DNA of 64,000 nt from Carex sylvatica (taxonomy: Eukaryota > Streptophyta > Magnoliopsida > Poales > Cyperaceae). How positions within the stretch are numbered: the first letter of the stretch is position 1; the number at the start of each line of letters is the position of its first letter. Below, piece by piece: positions 47,806 through 59,610 of the stretch. The translations under genes and the position numbers were made by a program. Location of the stretch: contig CAXKVR010000088.1 in the NCBI GenBank assembly GCA_964058845.1, forward strand, positions 186,001 through 250,000, written 5' to 3'. The notes beneath the pieces were generated by a model. That model saw nothing but the letters and a program-made list of their open reading frames with translations. It was not told where the DNA came from and did not search any database.

Positions 47806-50202
47806 ATGTTTGCAGTAGTTGGAAGAGTTATATTTGCAGTGCTCACTTGTGGCATAGCTCTGGGTAAGTTTGTATTTTACATTGCTGCAATTATGTTTAT
47901 ATATTATATATCAAGCTATGAAGAATTTTCTGTATGGTACATGCAAATGTGAACCTTTTGTTAATCCAACCATCATGCAGTACGTACTGCAGGGAATTTA
48001 CAAATCTCTTGAACAATTCATTAGAGGAAAAATGCTTCTGCAATCAGAGACATCACAGACTGATTTATAAGATATATAATACATGCATATATAGGATGAG
48101 ATAAAGAATTTTCTTGTTTCGATAAATGCCGGATGTTGCTAGTAAACAATTATAAATCATCATTGTATTCTACATTGTATCTGGTGCATTTCTTTGCATT
48201 TACAGAAATTAGAGGGTTATTCTGCAAAATATCAAACTTTCTCAATGTCAACTTATCTAAACGTGTTTGAATGTTGTTGTTGTTGTATTTTTTTTTCCAA
48301 TTTATATTATTTTTAACTATTATAAGTTGATATTTTATGTACAAAGAATTAGTCTTGGAAGAACTATCAAATTTTCCTTTCTCATTTTCCTTTTTTCTGG
48401 TCTTTGTTTTCTTGTTCCATGCAGTTGGCTCAGTTGTAGGAATTGTCCTTGGTTTTCTAATGGGTTTGGCCACGGAGTGCGGGATCTTTCGTGGCGCTGC
48501 TATCGGGGCTATCACAGGTGCTGTTTTCTGCATTGAAGCCGTTGAATCATCTATCAACATATGGAACTCTGGTGAATCAGCTAAAGATAGCTTAATTTAT
48601 GTGGTAAACTTTATAGACTTCACAGCATTCATTTGCTCATCATTTTAGCATAATTTGGCACAAGACAAAATCTATCGAGTGAGGCTATGGTATTATGCAT
48701 AGCGCATATTGGTTCGTACTATGGATCAATATCTTCGTTTTAAAAGTCCAAACAGTCAATCTGGACTGTTCAACATGATCTCCATATGAAAATGTACTAG
48801 TTGACTAAATTTTACATTTTTTAGAATTTTTTTACTATTTTTAGATAGGTGGAAAATCACTACTTTTAATTGGTCTAGAATTTTTAGATCAACTGATTTT
48901 CTACCTATCTTAAAAAAAGTACAAATTTTCTAAGAAATATATAATTTGGTCTACAAGTACATTTTTATATGAAGATCACGTTGAACGCTTAAGATCGACT
49001 GTTTGGACTTTCAAAATAGAGATATTGATCCACTGTACGGACCAATATACATTATGCATAGTACCATAGCCTCACTCAAATCTATATATTTTTTAAGCAC
49101 AACTAATTAAGGATTTCAGGGATGATTAATTTGATGATGACAAAACAAATGAATTTTCATTCAGATGGATATAATATCAAGCCTGTTGAATGGTAGAATA
49201 GTATGGGAAAAGGTGTATCCTGCTGTACAAAATGCTGTGATGAGTCAGGTAAAATGTCATCTCTATTCTTTCTTATATCAGCATGAAAATTAAAACTGAC
49301 CATCTGAATTGATAGCTTACTGGTAAAAGATTTAGACATGGAGGCCTCTATTCCCTGTATTTGGGAAACTTGCAATAGGTCAAGATCTCTTCATTTAATA
49401 CCAGAATAGTACATGTATTGCAAACCAATAAAAAAAAAAACCCTCTCTGAGAAAACAAGGTTTCTATTGTTGGTTTTAAAATTGACAGCATTGAATTAAT
49501 GTTATAATTGAAACAGTGCCTTACGAATCTAATACAAGCCAGAATCTTCTTTAAATTACAGATGAGTGTGATCATATCTCCCTTTGGAGAGATTACAGAC
49601 CCGTTTGAAACTGGGGGCACTAAAGGCATTTCCAGGAATGCCCTGGATAATATCCCAAAGGAAAAAATTACCACAGTAAATTTCACCGATGCGGCGGGTA
49701 ATAATTCCTGTTCTGTTTGCCTTCAGGTAAAATCATTCTGTTCTATTATTGATATAGATTATTGATATAAATTATTTCCTTACCTCCCACATGTTATAAT
49801 TGCTAAACATAACCAAGAATTTGGTAAAACCATGGTTTAAAAAAGCCTAGCATCTTTTTCTGATTGGGCTAGAAAAGAAAAGCCATGGTTTTAGAGCCCA
49901 AAGTAAATTCTAGGCTTTGTTTTAGAAAAATCAGTCCAACTGGATTTTTCTCTGACTTCAGCTGGCATGTAGTGCGACTGTGCGAATTCATATCATATAA
50001 GGCTTGAGAAATATAGATATTCCCCTTGCTTATCAAGCAACTTCATTTATTAATTTATAATTTATTTTATTTTTTGAAGGATTTTCGAGTCAAACAAATG
50101 GTACGGATACTGCCAAGTTGCCAGCACACATTTCACATGCAATGTATCGATGGTTGGTTAATTGAACATGGATCCTGTCCCCTATGCCGCAGAGACATTT
50201 AG
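47806..50202 (+). CDS. NEP1-interacting-protein-like RING-H2 membrane protein
   Basis: Five exons (47806-47863, 48425-48603, 49165-49248, 49562-49726, 50080-50202) join in phase to 202 residues. Hydrophobic, glycine-rich segments at about 4-40 (FAVLTCGIALVGSVVGIVLG) and 45-62 (GAAIGAITGAVF) fit the membrane-spanning N-terminal region of the NIP family, including the FRGAAIGAITGAV signature. The C-terminal RING-H2 has Cys157, Cys160, Cys176, His178, His181, Cys184, Cys195 and Cys198: CSVC, then SCQHTFHMQC, then CPLC. Family proteins are E3 ubiquitin ligase-like. NIP1 and NIP2 bind a plastid RNA polymerase (RpoTmp) and are on thylakoids, while NIP-like members sit in other membranes; location here is not determined. 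Intron 2 holds a 401-bp hairpin MITE. Confidence 0.9.
48676..49077. repeat. Hairpin MITE in intron 2 of the RING-H2 gene
   Basis: It starts GAGTGAGGCTATGGTATTATG and ends with the complement CATAGTACCATAGCCTCACTC. The arms AAGTCCAAACAGTCAATC / GATCGACTGTTTGGACTT and ATAGGTGGAAAATCA / TGATTTTCTACCTAT pair. The direct repeat AAATCTAT lies at 48668-48675 and 49078-49085. It is the same family as 57142-57546 and the partial copy at 31653. Confidence 0.85.
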
Positions 50203-51930
50203 GCCTTTAATTTGTTGAAACCTATACAGGAGCAGTTTAATCTTTCAAAATTTGTAGATAGCATTATTCCAAATTCTATTTCCTGATACTTTTTGTGTTT
50301 AGGTGCTTCAAAATCCCAATATTATGTACTGTGTAAACCATAAATTAAGTTTCAGATATAGGGTTCCCCTGGTTTTACTGGTTTTACTGGTTTTTCTAGA
50401 CAAGGATGAATGAGTTCTAGTCCAAACTTTTCTAATTATTAATTTTTATTGACATTCTATTTAATTAATTATTTACTTAGGTAAATGACTTTGCACGATG
50501 GGAATAAGTATATTTATCATATTTCAATATTTTCTAGATCCTTAAGCAATGGTGGTATAATAAATCTCAAGTAGATATATCATATATTTATTCATAACAG
50601 TTTGTCGGAATAAATTTACAGCATAATATGCAATTTAGTTTATTTTTTATGCATGATACATCAAGTATTATGCATAAACTTCTGATATAATGAATTTAGA
50701 ATGCATAGCATTATGCTAAAATACATTTACAATGTATTGTGGGTGTATGTTGATGTTTTTAATTAATTTAGGCATCACTTGTGATCATAAAATTGCCAAA
50801 CCTGACGAATAAAATCCAATTTATATATTTTACACTTGCATAATTTTATCCATGCTAAATCAAATATATGCAACAAAAATTATGCATAAAATCTCGTCAG
50901 AATGTATTTACAGTAACTTGTATTTTCTTATCATAAGATCACAAAACACGATAGATGAACTCTGAATTATGAATTTTACATGTATATAAGTTTATTTGTG
51001 CTATATCAAACATATACAATAAATACTATGAATAAAATTTGTCATATTGCATTTACATTGCGTTGGTGTGTATCTGTTAATATTCTTAATCAATTTAGGC
51101 ATCATTTATGATCATAAAATTATCAAAATTGAGAGATCAACTTAAATTGTTTCTTTTATGCGTGCATAACACAAAATTAAACAGATACAACAAATATTAT
51201 GCATAAAAAAAATTATCTGATGATCCTTCAATTTTCTTTGAACTTTTTATGTTTGTATTGCTGCTTGCAGCACTCATAAGTCATAATTGAGTTATACAGC
51301 TAAATCCATGAAAAGTTTCTTAGCCATCATTATAGGCTCCTAATACATATTGGTACCTTTATTATCTTATAATTTGTGTCTACTTCGTCATTTGCTATAT
51401 ACATAGAAGATACACAAATTATCACCTAATTTCAAACCCCTTTTTTTTTTTTAATCCACCTAATTTCAAACTTGACTGAGTAGATTGCGCACATGGCACT
51501 ATAGGATTGGTCGACAAATCCAAAACGAAAATTTTCAGAACAAGCCAAATAATTTCCCAAAATCTTAGTTCTATTATAGTAGCAGTAAAACATGCTAAAA
51601 AATGAGCATTTACAAGTACAGAGTACTTTTTATAACAAATAGCACACACAAATGTTATATAATCTGCATATTTGTAATTTAATATTAATGCTTGAATATT
51701 CTGGATAAATAATAGCTTAGTTAACCAACATAGGTAAGATGGATCCAGATTTAAGTTACAACAACCTTGCTTTGTTTGAAGCAAGAAGGCACACCCACCA
51801 GTCAAGAATTTTCTGAAAACTACCTCACAGACTGTTAAAATTAGAGAAACCCCTTATCTAAAAGTTCAATCGTTAGCTTCAATGAAAGGATCTGATTGAA
51901 TAAATATTTGAATCGGTAGAGCCTATTAGC
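50203..51930. other. Intergenic stretch between convergent genes, with diverged tandem repeats
   Basis: From about 50610 to 51215 a degenerate unit of about 150-210 bp recurs about four times. Each copy has ATTATGCATAAA, ATTTACA(A/T)TG, TTAGGCATCA(C/T)TTRTGATC and ATAAAATT strings. The flanks should be the 3' UTRs of the two genes. No coding frame is convincing. Confidence 0.5.
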
Positions 51931-52998
51931 CTAATCATACAACCCCTCTTCATGCCAGATATCAACCAAAAAATCGACCATCTCCTGAAAATAATAACAA
52001 ATTGATTAGTCCCTCCACAATGTACTTATACCAGCTTCATCGTAAAGGTATGGAAAAAAAAAAACGAATAAAAAAATGAAAAAAGGAGAGAATTAGCTGA
52101 CATGCTGGAAAAAATGAAGTTTTTAAATAAATCCTTGAAAGTAATGAAGGTTTTAGCAAAGGAGATTGAACCCAACACAAAACTGCTGTTCAGGTCTGTA
52201 CCAGTACAGAACTGGTACAAGAAGGCCAGTACTGTAAAACCTAGAATAAAGGAGGAAGCCTTACAGTTAAAGGAATTGGCTGCGGGAAGTGTTGGCTGCC
52301 TGAGAGGAGATCCTCATAAGTTGTGCACCAGCTGCGCATTGAATCATTTTAGTACCGGTTATATAGGATTGTTAAAACTTATAGGGACTTCTTGCAAAAA
52401 GATCACTATTAATCAGCAGATAAAATAAAAGAACAACTTTCCCTTTAATTTAACAACCCCAACTATGTTTTGACCGAACTTCATACAGGGTCAATTGAAG
52501 TACTCTTTTCTCACAATCCAGTTTCTCCTGTGTTTCTTTTGAAAGTCTTATGATTTGCTAAACCCTAATCACTTTGTTGAGGAGAAAATTTAAATAAATG
52601 CTCTTATGCAAATAGTGTCTGACATGATTTAGTAGGTTCAAAAGAAAATTATTCTAATATAAACTATAACATTCCACATAATTCCTTATCCATTTCAAGA
52701 ACAATGTACTTTCTAAATGCCACAATTAATTGCTGTTTCCTGTTTAATAAGGATGAATTGTGGGCATTTATCTGCAAAATTCCAAAATTACTGACAAAAC
52801 ATTTGCAAAAATCAGAATGACAATTAATATTACTAAAAAACATTTACAACTGGTACAATACCAGCATGGTACATACAATAAGGATGATTTAATGGATCTC
52901 AACAGAAGAACCTAAAAAAGAAAAAAAAGTCCAGCACAAATGAAAATACCCAGAAGTTTTAATTATACAGTAACATAGCAATACTGCATGTACCGGGG

Positions 52999-53029
<31 letters not shown>

Positions 53030-53589
53030 AAAGGGGAGGTAACACAGTTGGCTAGGAGAAAAGTCCTAGGACTGTTGGTTACCCAAAGGACGAGAGATTG
53101 ATTCTCCCTCACGACTTTGCAGCCTCTGCGAAGGTTTTCAAGAGAGAGAGAGAAACCTAACCTTATAATGGGTTCAGGTGGTGGTCTTTTGGATTTCTTG
53201 GATGCATCTCCTACCCATTTTTTTCTCGTATCATGCCAAACTATAGCAGCTGGAAGTCAGAGGGAACAAGATATCAATTGAAGTATAACTCAATATCCAT
53301 TTAAAAAATGACAACCAAGGAACAAGGCACTGGAACCTTTTTGTTATTAAAAAGTGATTCTCCTAAAACAATTACCGTACTACCCTTAGAAAATCCTAAG
53401 CATGCCTTTCTAATTTCAGTTGGCAAATGTTAGAAAATTGTTCATAAATAACATGAAAAGAAAACCTTGATTGACAAAATTTGTGCTATTTCCACTTTCC
53501 ACTGCTACTGTTGCTTCTTTGGTGCTGATAGTGGGAATCGACGAGATATTCGTATCGAGGGAAAGACATATAGCAACTTTATTTTCCAT
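51931..53589 (-). CDS. DUF4050 (Gag1-like clamp) domain protein
   Basis: Four short minus-strand exons join in phase: 53589-53466, 53249-53162, 52331-52265 and 51984-51931, giving 110 residues. After a Ser/Thr-rich N-terminus ending STNFVNQ come AIVWHDTRKKWVGD, then PPPEPIISWCTTYEDLLSG, QPIPLT, and the terminal EMVDFLVDIWHEEGLYD. This order and the C-terminus match the plant DUF4050 family as I recall it, whose biochemical role is not known to me. All splice sites are GT-AG. The start codon is uncertain: the chosen ATG lies in an exon that probably begins at 53686 after TGTATGCAG, and a longer N-terminus from other exons is possible. The exons are so short that open-frame searches miss this gene. 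A (GA)n tract lies in intron 2's leading part at about 52998-53026. Confidence 0.8.
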
Positions 53590-54950
53590 TTTTTCAAGAT
53601 TTCATCAAGACCATATGCTGACTTCCTCTTTCTCAATAAAATTAATTTTCTTATGTCTTTTAATTATTTGCAATATAGCAAATTCTCTGCATACACAATA
53701 AGAAAAGAAATGTCAAAACCAAATAAAATGCATGATGCAGGCTAAGATTACATGCTTCTTTTATTATCTCTTAGTTTAGAGATCCTTAATTTTTGCATTT
53801 CCCATTATTTTGTTTTTTCATTTTCTTTTTTAGTTAGAATAACATCATTTTGGCTTCAATCTAACTCCTAGTTTCGCAAAGAGAATTTGTTGACATCTTC
53901 ATGGAAATCATATAGTTAAATTTTATAGTCTTATATTTCCTTTGACTTAATTTTTATTCTTGTTATGTGGTTGAAGAGGACCTTTGATTTTTTTTACATC
54001 CCTTAAAAAGAAGATCAGTGGTAAAAAAAACGAATAAGTAATAGTATTTTTTAAGATAACTCTTATTATTGTAATTAACACAGTATTTAAGAGATGTTTT
54101 TTTCTTTTGCCGTCTCTAAAATCAGTATTTGTCAAGTTCATTGCTGTACCAGTCTATAGTCCATATCCTCTGAGGTAACAGAATATTTCTGTTTAGATTC
54201 GGACCTTCCGATCAGAATTCAGGCCAATCCAGCCCGACATAGAATGCACAGGGCCCTTTAATATTAGTGTGGATTATGATCGGATGGCCTGAATCAAAAC
54301 AGAAATATTCTGTTACTTGGTGATATGAATTCCCAGTCAATATGGTACATGACCTAATTACTGTGGTACATTATTGTTGAATGAAGTACCCGGAAGTGCC
54401 GCAATTACTCAGCCCAAAAAATAAAGCTGTATTTGCAATTCAAAATTTAACTTGAAATATCAGTCTCAATGCAAAGTTTGATCCTTTCGTCGTTAGTTAC
54501 CATAAAGCTACTGAACTAACAAAAATGGGGAATTTCTTTCTAAAGAAAATAATTGCACATTGCAATTTCACAGAAATCTCCAAGAATGGTATTGCGTCTC
54601 CAGAAATTCCCAATTTTTCCTATAGTTTAGCTGGAATTAGGTCAATTCAAGAAATTGCTTTACTTAGGTATAGATTTGTTCAAAAAAAAAAACATTTGCA
54701 AAACCAAAATTGGCCTCAAATCTGGTATAGAGCCATGATTTATAGAGGAATTACAGGAATTCAAAAATTTGTTTTTCCCCAATTGAATAAACGACGAACC
54801 AACAAAATTGCAGAGAGAGAAGAGGAAACTTACCTTCGATTACACGAGAAAGTGAGAGAGAGGAAAAAGAGAACACGAGCTCATTTTCCTCTTTTTGTAA
54901 TACCAGCTAATTCAATGGGAGACAATTTAACTTGAAACCTGGATGCACCT
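53590..54950 (-). other. 5' UTR region of the DUF4050 gene
   Basis: On the minus strand a pyrimidine-rich leader (CTCTTTTTCCTCTCTCTCAC) ends at ATCGAAG|GTAAGT (54834), a strong donor. The acceptor TTGTGTATGCAG before 53686 would follow after an intron of 1.15 kb. The second leader exon (53686-53590) has a small upstream ORF starting at ATGGTCTTG. The intron contains a MITE at 54163. Confidence 0.5.
54163..54325. repeat. MITE of the ATCCTCTG family, copy 4, in a DUF4050 intron
   Basis: ATATCCTCTGAGGTAACAG at left; AACAGAAATATTCTGTTACTTGG at right is complementary to GTAACAGAATATTTCTGTT. The core GATCAGAATTCAGGCCAATC and TTTAATATTAGTGTGG matches copy 1. It is one of the best-preserved copies. 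Confidence 0.8.
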
Positions 54951-57141
54951 GGAGCGTCCTGTACAAAAAATAACTCAGCTTGAAACCTACTCAACCACTT
55001 CAAACCTCAAATATAGCAGAATTTTTATCTATAGAAATAATTTAAAAATAATATAAACTACTAGATAGATAGATGCATCCATATTTTAATTCCATAGAAA
55101 GAACCATCATGAAGGCAGCACCATAAGATTTAGTTCAAATATTTAACAAATAATTAAAGTTGCGGAGATTTTTTCAGAAAATTCAAATCGACTTTGTAAT
55201 GTCGGTTAAATAAAATATCTAGTATCTAGAGTATTCCATTAGCTAATATAAATAGAAATCTTAGGGTGTGCTTCAGATAGGGATAGAAGACCTTCATTAT
55301 GTTGGAATTAATTTTAGAAAACTCAAAATTTAATTTTTTTTTTTTTATTGAAAGAAGAAAAATTAAATCTTCTAACCTTTGTTCAAAAATTATGGCTAGT
55401 AACCAACAAGGCATGAGAATGAATTTGAGTTGTATATTGATTTTGAGGATCATGAAAACTCTAAAAAGAGTCTAACCGACTTTGTTTCATTTACAATCAC
55501 CATATCAAAGTCGGTAATAGATTGGTAATAGGAATTGACTAGAAACTATTTAGAATTAATATATGTATTATTTAAAACTTGCCAACCAATATTAGAAAGC
55601 TATAAATAGGACTTAGAAGCTTATGTATTGTGTGTCCGTAAGAGTAAGAATGAGACTAATATCAAAGTTTGTACTTGTAAACTTCTCTCTTCTAATCTTT
55701 CACAATCTCATTTATATATCCAATAATTATATCAATTGATTAAATTCTTATCGACTGCTGGATATTGCGGAGTTATCGTCAGTCACTTCCAAGGTTGTGC
55801 CCCAAGAAGTTGACAACCCCGGATTATCTTGGTTGCAGTTTCATCTTGTACGGTAGAGACAAAATTCGTTTAAGTACAATGTTTCGAGTTTCGTACACGA
55901 TCTGGATATTATTGTTTTAACCTTATTTATTTTAACAAAATTTTATTATAACATTCTTAAGCTTTCAACATTCTTAAGCATTCAACATCCTGAGATATTT
56001 TTAATTATTATCCGATTTATTTTTATTTTGTAGTTAAATATTCAACATTCTAAAAGATTCAAATATTCAACATTCGAAAGTGAAATTCCTCGAATTGGAT
56101 AATAGTAACTTATATTCCTTTACCCTGTTAACAAGACTTGCATAGAAATTCATTTATTATTTAATAAATACAAATTACTACTTTCTATAAATTAAATATT
56201 ATATTAAACTTTAATTGCATTTATTGCAGCTATTTTCTATCATTACTCCTTTACTCAATTTTCAATTTTTTTTATATTTCCTAAATGAACCGATTTTGTT
56301 TACTTTATTTATATAAAATCGAAATATTGATACAATTTATCTAATACTCTATATTATTTTATAATAATTTTTATAAATAAAATTTTTGGGAATATAATCA
56401 ACTGACTGCTGAGTATAAACCGCCAATTAAATGGTTTGGCGGCTATTATTACGTTGACAGCCTCGAAAAAGAAAGAATTTGTTTATAGCCATCGGAGCGC
56501 CACACAGAAATAGAACGAGTTCATGTTAAAAACCATGTAAATACCTGTACAACATAAATATCTAACATAAGCTTCTGCACATAATATTAAAATAATTCCA
56601 CTCGCAATTAAATAATTATAATCAGATTTGCATGTACTCCTAAATTAATTATTTTATTATTTTTAAATAAGAAGTTAAAATATATTATAAAAATAAAGGA
56701 AAAAAAATAGATATGATCTAAAATATATGGATCATTTAATATTATTTAAAAATGGAATTTTAATGCATGTTTGTATATTAAAAAAAATCGTGCAAACATT
56801 CGTTTTTTAACTGACATTTCAACCAATATAAAAGAGACAAAAATACTATATCTTTATTAAATCAATCATTCGAATAAAGTAATTATATAAACCGCAAGTT
56901 TCATTGATCTAAGTTAGAAAGTAAGAGCGATCAATATCATATCAATACTACCTTCTTCTATTCTAATTTCCAGATGACCCATCCGTATTTGGTTTTAAAT
57001 TCTCTGAACTCAAAATTTGAGTTTAAATTCGGACAGTTCGATTAGAATTCGAATAGTCCGATCAAAATTCGAACAAATTGAACTTAGATTAAAATTTAGT
57101 AAATCACGAATTTTATTTAATATTCATACATATATTAATTA
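54951..57141. other. Intergenic stretch with a possible LTR-like promoter fragment
   Basis: At 55600 CTATAAATAGG is a strong TATA-type box, followed by a leader-like stretch (AACTTCTCTCTTCTAATC) and a short GC-richer block at 55760-55870. This resembles an LTR or pararetroviral promoter, but I found no LTR boundaries, PBS or coding region, so the class is unknown. The rest is AT-rich without features. Confidence 0.3.
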
Positions 57142-57546
57142 GAGTAAGGCTAGGGTGCTATGGATTGCATAGAGAGCTACGGTCCTACGGCTCAATATTC
57201 GACTTTTCAAAATCCTGACGGTTGATCCGAACCATTCATCTTGTTCTTCATATTAATATGTGTTTGGAGACCAAATTTTACATTTTTTGAAATTTTTTTA
57301 CTATTTTGTTAGATAGGTAGAAAATCACTTGATCTAAAAATTATACACCATTCATATATTTGATTTTCTAACTATCTAAAAAAATGGTAAATTTTTTTCA
57401 AAAAATGTAAAATTTGGTCTCCAAACACATATTAATATGGAGAGCAAGATAAATGGTTCGAATCGATCATTAGAATTTTAAAAACTCAAATATTAAACCG
57501 TAGCACCGTAGTCCTCTATGCAATTCATAGCACCATAGCCTTACTC
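57142..57546. repeat. Complete hairpin MITE, CTACGGTGCTATGG family
   Basis: It starts GAGTAAGGCTAGGGTGCTATG and ends CATAGCACCATAGCCTTACTC. The arms include GGAGACCAAATTTTACATTT and AAATGTAAAATTTGGTCTCC. It is flanked by identical 10-base repeats ATATTAATTA (57132-57141 and 57547-57556). The long TSD fits a Mutator- or hAT-type origin better than a Tourist- or Stowaway-type one. Confidence 0.9.
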
Positions 57547-57639
57547 ATATTAATTATCTGTCAAGATCATATTTTCCGAATCTTTGTAACTTTCATCTAC
57601 TTTTGATGATTCCGAGTCTTTCTATATAGCAGGTTTGAA

Positions 57640-57804
57640 TTCATATCACCAGAATTAACTAACTTTGAGTTTAGATCTAGGCCGTCCGATATGCTTTAGC
57701 ACGAATATTAAAGAGGCCATGTCCATTCACCTCTGACTGGATTCACCCGCATTCCAATCCGACGGTCCGAATACAAATGTAAAATTTGAGCTACTTCAGA
57801 GGAC
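57640..57804. repeat. MITE of the ATCCTCTG family, copy 5
   Basis: AACTTTGAGTTTAGATCTAGG at left and ATACAAATGTAAAATTTGAG at right, ending CTACTTCAGAGGAC. The CCAATCCGACGGTCCG and CACGAATATTAAAGAGG cores are found in reversed order compared with copies 1 and 4, so it lies in the opposite orientation. Confidence 0.65.
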
Positions 57805-57874
57805 CTCGTTTTATCATGTTCTGGAACAAACCAGTATTCTCTGTAATTTCCACGATGAGACCCACGGATTCAAA

Positions 57875-58090
57875 TCTGCTCCTTTTCTCGAAGAAGAGAA
57901 GGAGCACCATTCTATTTTTCAATCTAAACTGTTCAAAATCGATCAAACGGTTCTAGTTATATTATATCTAATTTATTTTAATAGATTATATTGATATAAA
58001 TGAAAAAAAGTAATTGAAACCGTGTGTCGACTTTTAACAGTTCAGATTGAAGAATAGGAGGGTGCTCATTTTCTTGAGAAAAGGAGCAGA
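57875..58090. repeat. Hairpin MITE, CTGCTCC family, copy 2
   Basis: TCTGCTCCTTTTCTCGAAGAA at left pairs with CTTGAGAAAAGGAGCAGA at right. AATCTAAACTGTTCAAAATC and a complement ending AACAGTTCAGATTGAAG pair inside. Same family as 46094-46314. Confidence 0.85.
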
Positions 58091-58399
58091 TTGGAATTCC
58101 AGACCCACTACTTTATGATTTAAGATTTACTCTTAGCTGCTTTGAGATTCGGACTAGCGCAAAAGAATATTAGTTGTGCTTTGAGTTTCATGCAAAGTTA
58201 AAAAGAACGATCTGAATCCTAATTTCTAGATCCACTAATTAGAAAACTATTGTAAAATATTTCCTTGTGCAGTAATTTACTGGATCAGTATTGTAAATAA
58301 TAGTATGTGCTCGTCGGACGGATATGATGTCACCAAATAATTAATTGGAAATAATCGACAATTAGCCGGAAAAATTCGTAACAGTTTGAATTTTACCAA

Positions 58400-59610
58400 A
58401 AAAAAACCCCAAATAGTGGGTGAAATGAATCTTTTCATTTTTGGCTTGAAATCAAAAGTAGTTAGGAGTTAAAACTATATAGATTTAGAATTTTAATGCT
58501 TGCAGATAGAAGTTTAAATGCTTACGAGTGTATCTCCCAAATAGTTTAACAGAAAAACTTTTCAATATTGTCTAATTTCTATTTCCAGCACTAATATCCA
58601 AACATTTAAAGCTATGTTTATAACACTTTAAAATGTTACTCACAAACATATAAACCTCTGTCTGAAATCATTTCTATATAGTTTTAACTCTCAACTACTT
58701 TTGTCTTCAAGTTAATAAAGAAAATATTCTTTTCACCCATTTTTTTATTTTTTTCTGATCGTTATAATTTATTTTCCCAATGATTCGTGATGAATTTTAG
58801 GAATCTAAAAATACGAACATTTTCAATTCAATTTTATCTTTCAAATAAGATCCATGAAGAAATATTTTGAGTAATTTTAAAGTCATTTGTTTTTTATAGT
58901 AAAACTCAAGAGAACTTTCAATTTTCAAGTTTTTAAATCTCAGTCTACAACCATTAAAATTTTCAAAGCTTTGTGTATGAGGTTTATATGCTTTGTAAAT
59001 GCAGTGTTATTATTGAGGTTTATATGCTTTGAAGTGTTATTGTTGAGGTTTAAATTTTTTGTATATGAGGTTTATATGTTTTATTCTAGAGATGTAAATT
59101 GTTATTAATGAGGTTTATATGTTTGTACATGAGGTTTATATGCTTGTAAACAGAGGTTAAAATTATTTTGAAGCAAAAAAAAAAAAAAATTGAAAGTCAC
59201 ATAGATTTAAAGTGGTAAAAAAAATTACGACACAAATATAACTCAAAGTTATTATTCATGGATCTCATTTGAAAGATAAAAACGGGTAAAAAACGTTCAT
59301 ATTTTTAGATTCGCAAAATTAATCACAGATCGTCGAGAAAATAGATGAGAATGATAAGAGAAAAAAATAAAAAAGTGGGTAAAAGAAATATTTCTATTTT
59401 TGGCTTGAAAACAAAAGTAGTTAGGAGTTAAAACTATACAGATTTAGAATTTTAATTCTTGCCGATAGAGATTTAAATGCTTGCGAGTAGTATTGTAAAA
59501 TATTATAAATATAACTTTAAATATTTGAATATTAGCACTGAAAATAAAAGTTAGAAAACATTAAAAAGATTTTCTGTCAAACTACTTGGGAGACGCGCTC
59601 GGAAATTTTG
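58400..59610. repeat. Large inverted-repeat element with internal short tandem repeats
   Basis: Sequences near 58435-58510 (TTTGGCTTGAAATCAAAAG, AGTTAGGAGTTAAAACTATA) recur almost unchanged near 59400-59475 in the same orientation, and also inverted near 58675-58715. The block at 58795-58860 (TTTATCTTTCAAATAAGATC) recurs inverted near 59255-59340. Between them, about seven GAGGTTTATATG(C/T)TT units fill 58975-59160. The overall shape is two nested palindromes of one family, with no coding frame. Confidence 0.6.

Noticed and set aside
52102..52428. A 108-codon plus-strand open frame
   Set aside because: The opposite strand holds a well-supported DUF4050 exon (52331-52265); the plus frame matches nothing.
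54525..54935. A 136-codon plus-strand open frame
   Set aside because: It has no family resemblance, is Lys/Arg/Glu-rich from a purine-rich strand, and lies opposite the leader exon of the DUF4050 gene.
55450..55920. Possible Copia LTR or endogenous pararetrovirus fragment with a TATA box
   Set aside because: No paired LTR, TSD, primer site or coding motif could be found; kept only as a low-confidence note in the intergenic entry.
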